Source of the DNA: Cellulomonas sp. KH9
GTDB lineage: Bacteria; Actinomycetota; Actinomycetes; Actinomycetales; Cellulomonadaceae
Assembly (NCBI RefSeq): GCF_900114185.1
Contig: NZ_FOSE01000002.1
Location: forward strand, 621,909 to 685,908
Length of the DNA: 64,000 nt
Direction: 5' to 3'
The notes below the pieces were generated by a model that did no database searches, had not been told where the DNA came from, and worked only from the letters and a program-made list of their open reading frames with translations. Positions 62,463 through 64,000 of this stretch are shown here, in pieces. The position numbers were made by a program, and so were the translations under genes. How positions within the stretch are numbered: the first letter of the stretch is position 1; every line of letters begins with the position of its first letter.

Positions 62463-63427
62463 TGTCCCCGCATCACCGTCGCCCCGCCCTCCTCGCCGCA
62501 CTCACCGCGCCCGTCCTCGCGCTGTCGGCGTGCGCGTCCACGGCCGGCGACGACGGGACGGTGCGGGCGCTGGCGTCCTTCTACCCCCTGCAGATGGTGC
62601 TCGAGGAGGTCGGGGGCGACCGGATCGACGTCGACTCCCTGACCCCGCCCGGCGCCGAGCCGCACGACGTCGAGCTGTCACCCGCGCAGGTCGCCGCCCT
62701 CGACGCCGCGGACCTCGTCGTCTACCAGTCCGGCTTCCAGCCCTCCGTGGACGACGCCGTCGCGCAGACCGCACCCGAGCACGTCGTCGACGCGGCGGAC
62801 CGGGCGGACCTCGACAGTGCCGCGACGCACGAGGACGAGCACGCCGACGACGGGCACGCGGAGGACGAGCACGCCGACGACGAGCACGCCGACGACGGGC
62901 ACGACCACGACGGCCTCGACCCCCACTTCTGGCTCGACCCGACGCGCCTGGCCGCCCTCGCCGGGCCGGTCGCCGACGCGCTGTCCGAGATCGACCCCGA
63001 CGGCGCCGAGACGTACCGGGCCAACGCCGACGCGCTCGTGGACCGCCTGACCGACCTCGACGAGACGTACACCGCCGCCCTGGCCACCTGCGAGCGCCGC
63101 GTGCTGGTCACCTCGCACGAGGCCTTCGGCTACCTCGCGGACCGCTACGACCTGGAGCAGGTCGGCATCTCGGGCATCGACCCGGAGTCCGAGCCGTCGC
63201 CGGCGCGGCTGCGGGAGGTCGGCGACGTCGTCCGCGACCGGGGCGTCACGACGATCTTCTTCGAGACGCTCGCGTCGCCCAAGGTCGCGCAGACCCTCGC
63301 CGCGGACCTGGGCGTCGAGACGGCCGTGCTCGACCCGATCGAGGGCGTGACGGACGACTCGCAGGACTACTTCTCGATCGCCGAGGCCAACCTCGACGCC
63401 CTGCGCGTGGCATTGTCCTGCTCGTGA
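62462..63427 (+). CDS. znuA: Zinc-binding lipoprotein of ABC importer
   Basis: A 321-residue cluster A-I metal-binding protein. The signal peptide ends in lipobox LSAC (Cys24). Metal-ligand residues are in [28 protein letters not shown] and a late Asp. Between residues 123 and 149 is a loop of tandem [15 protein letters not shown] repeats rich in His, Asp and Glu, the zinc-sensing loop typical of ZnuA. The ATG at 62462 lies inside the Zur-like box. The stop overlaps the ATPase gene (GTGA). It delivers zinc to the importer, and the Zur-like box predicts induction in zinc shortage. Confidence 0.94.
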   Translation: MSPHHRRPALLAALTAPVLALSACASTAGDDGTVRALASFYPLQMVLEEVGGDRIDVDSLTPPGAEPHDVELSPAQVAALDAADLVVYQSGFQPSVDDAVAQTAPEHVVDAADRADLDSAATHEDEHADDGHAEDEHADDEHADDGHDHDGLDPHFWLDPTRLAALAGPVADALSEIDPDGAETYRANADALVDRLTDLDETYTAALATCERRVLVTSHEAFGYLADRYDLEQVGISGIDPESEPSPARLREVGDVVRDRGVTTIFFETLASPKVAQTLAADLGVETAVLDPIEGVTDDSQDYFSIAEANLDALRVALSCS

Positions 63428-64000
63428 ACGCGATCGAGGCCGTCGGCGTCCACGTGACCCTCGGCGGCCAGCCCATCGTCCGCGGCGTCGACCTGGCGGT
63501 GCCCACCGGCCAGGTGCTCGCGCTGCTCGGCGCCAACGGGTCCGGCAAGTCGACCCTGGTCCGCGCACTGCTGGGCGTCGTCCCGCACGTGTCGGGGACC
63601 GTCCAGCTGCTCGGTGCACCGCTCGGGCCGCGGGTGCCCTGGGACCGCGTCGGGTACGTGCCGCAGCGGATGGCCGCGGCCGGGGGCGTCCCCACCACCG
63701 CCCTCGAGGTCGTCGTCTCGGGGATGCTGCACGGTCGCCGGCTGCGCCCGCCCCGCGACCGGCGACCGCGGGCGCTCGCCGCACTCGACGCGCTCGGGGT
63801 CGCGCACCTGCGGGACCGCCGGGTGCAGGAGCTCTCTGGCGGCCAGCAGCAGCGCGTGCTCATCGCCCGTGCACTGGTGCGCGAGCCCCGGCTCCTGGTG
63901 CTCGACGAGCCCACGTCCGGGATCGACCTGCCCACGCAGCGCGCGTTCGTGGACACGTTGTCCCGCCTGCGCGACACGGGGACCACCGTCGTCGTGGTCC
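63424..64000 (+). CDS. znuC: Zinc ABC transporter ATPase, 3' end cut by window
   Basis: The first 192 residues of an ABC ATPase: Walker A GANGSGKSTLV near residue 38-48, Q-loop YVPQRM, signature ELSGGQQQRVLIARAL and Walker B RLLVLDEPTSGID, then VVVV just before the window ends. The H-loop and C-terminus lie outside. GTG 63424 overlaps the znuA stop by 4 bases, so it is translationally coupled. A permease (znuB) should follow outside the window. Confidence 0.95.
   Translation, partial: MNAIEAVGVHVTLGGQPIVRGVDLAVPTGQVLALLGANGSGKSTLVRALLGVVPHVSGTVQLLGAPLGPRVPWDRVGYVPQRMAAAGGVPTTALEVVVSGMLHGRRLRPPRDRRPRALAALDALGVAHLRDRRVQELSGGQQQRVLIARALVREPRLLVLDEPTSGIDLPTQRAFVDTLSRLRDTGTTVVVV

Noticed and set aside
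62828..62910. Short tandem repeats as a CRISPR array
   Set aside because: Repeats are in frame within znuA and have no unique spacers.

Overview
This is a very GC-rich (roughly 74 percent) actinobacterial chromosome segment with strong G/C bias at third codon positions and many GTG starts. The core gene order (glnA2-glnE, panB, a zinc-ribbon/Nif3 pair, ahpE-DUF3052, aceE, a PucR-type regulator followed by fabD-fabH-acpP-fabF, bldC, dnaG-dgt, glyS) is the conserved Actinobacteria order also seen in Mycobacterium and Streptomyces. The polyphosphate glucokinase, desaturase and alpha-glucoside uptake genes suggest a Cellulomonas-like member of the Micrococcales; this placement is inference. There are no rRNA genes, insertion sequences, phage modules or CRISPR arrays.

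Layout. 1-1.4 kb: a cut-off TetR gene divergent from a membrane efflux-type protein. 1.4-7 kb: cytochrome P450, glnE and glnA2 on the minus strand. 7.2-10.1 kb: panB, a small SPOR-like protein, map and ppgK. 10.2-22.6 kb: an accessory block with a fatty-acid desaturase, a DUF817 membrane protein, and then an unusual cluster. In that cluster an AMP-forming ligase is divergent from five translationally coupled genes: an MIO ammonia-lyase with a tyrosine-type selectivity pair, a FOXRED2-like flavoprotein, an FMN alpha-hydroxy-acid oxidase, a membrane-anchored divergent P450 and a CPA2 antiporter. A response regulator and histidine kinase follow. I read it as an uncharacterised tyrosine-derived (p-coumarate-type) pathway. 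22.6-29.3 kb: RNase P RNA, tautomerase-fold protein, yaaA, the ADH-Nif3-zinc ribbon-phosphatase operon, tRNA-Val, ahpE-DUF3052.

29.3-40.8 kb: pyruvate dehydrogenase E1, a FasR/MabR-type regulator and the fatty-acid synthesis operon, DUF3145, peptide deformylase, and bldC under an apparent cyclic-di-GMP (GEMM-I) riboswitch. 40.9-49.3 kb: a CAT-anticodon tRNA, two PAP2 phosphatases, tRNA-Asn, a phosphodiesterase, a transglutaminase-like protein, dnaG, a YCII protein and dgt. 49.4-56.4 kb: an alpha-glucoside ABC importer (two permeases and a binding protein, no ATPase) with a divergent LacI regulator and a GH13 glucosidase. 56.4-62.3 kb: a YbdK-type carboxylate-amine ligase, tRNA-dihydrouridine synthase, a TetR/oxidoreductase divergent pair and glyS. 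62.4-64 kb: a zinc-uptake operon (znuA, znuC cut by the window end) with a Zur-like box.

Two themes cross the window. First, many genes have a TAnnnT hexamer exactly 6-7 nt before the start codon, which predicts leaderless mRNAs. Second, several palindromes sit in divergent or regulator-adjacent promoters, including an identical TTTGT-N9-ACAAC element before the fasR-like gene and before fabD. All functional calls come from reading motifs; no database search was run.
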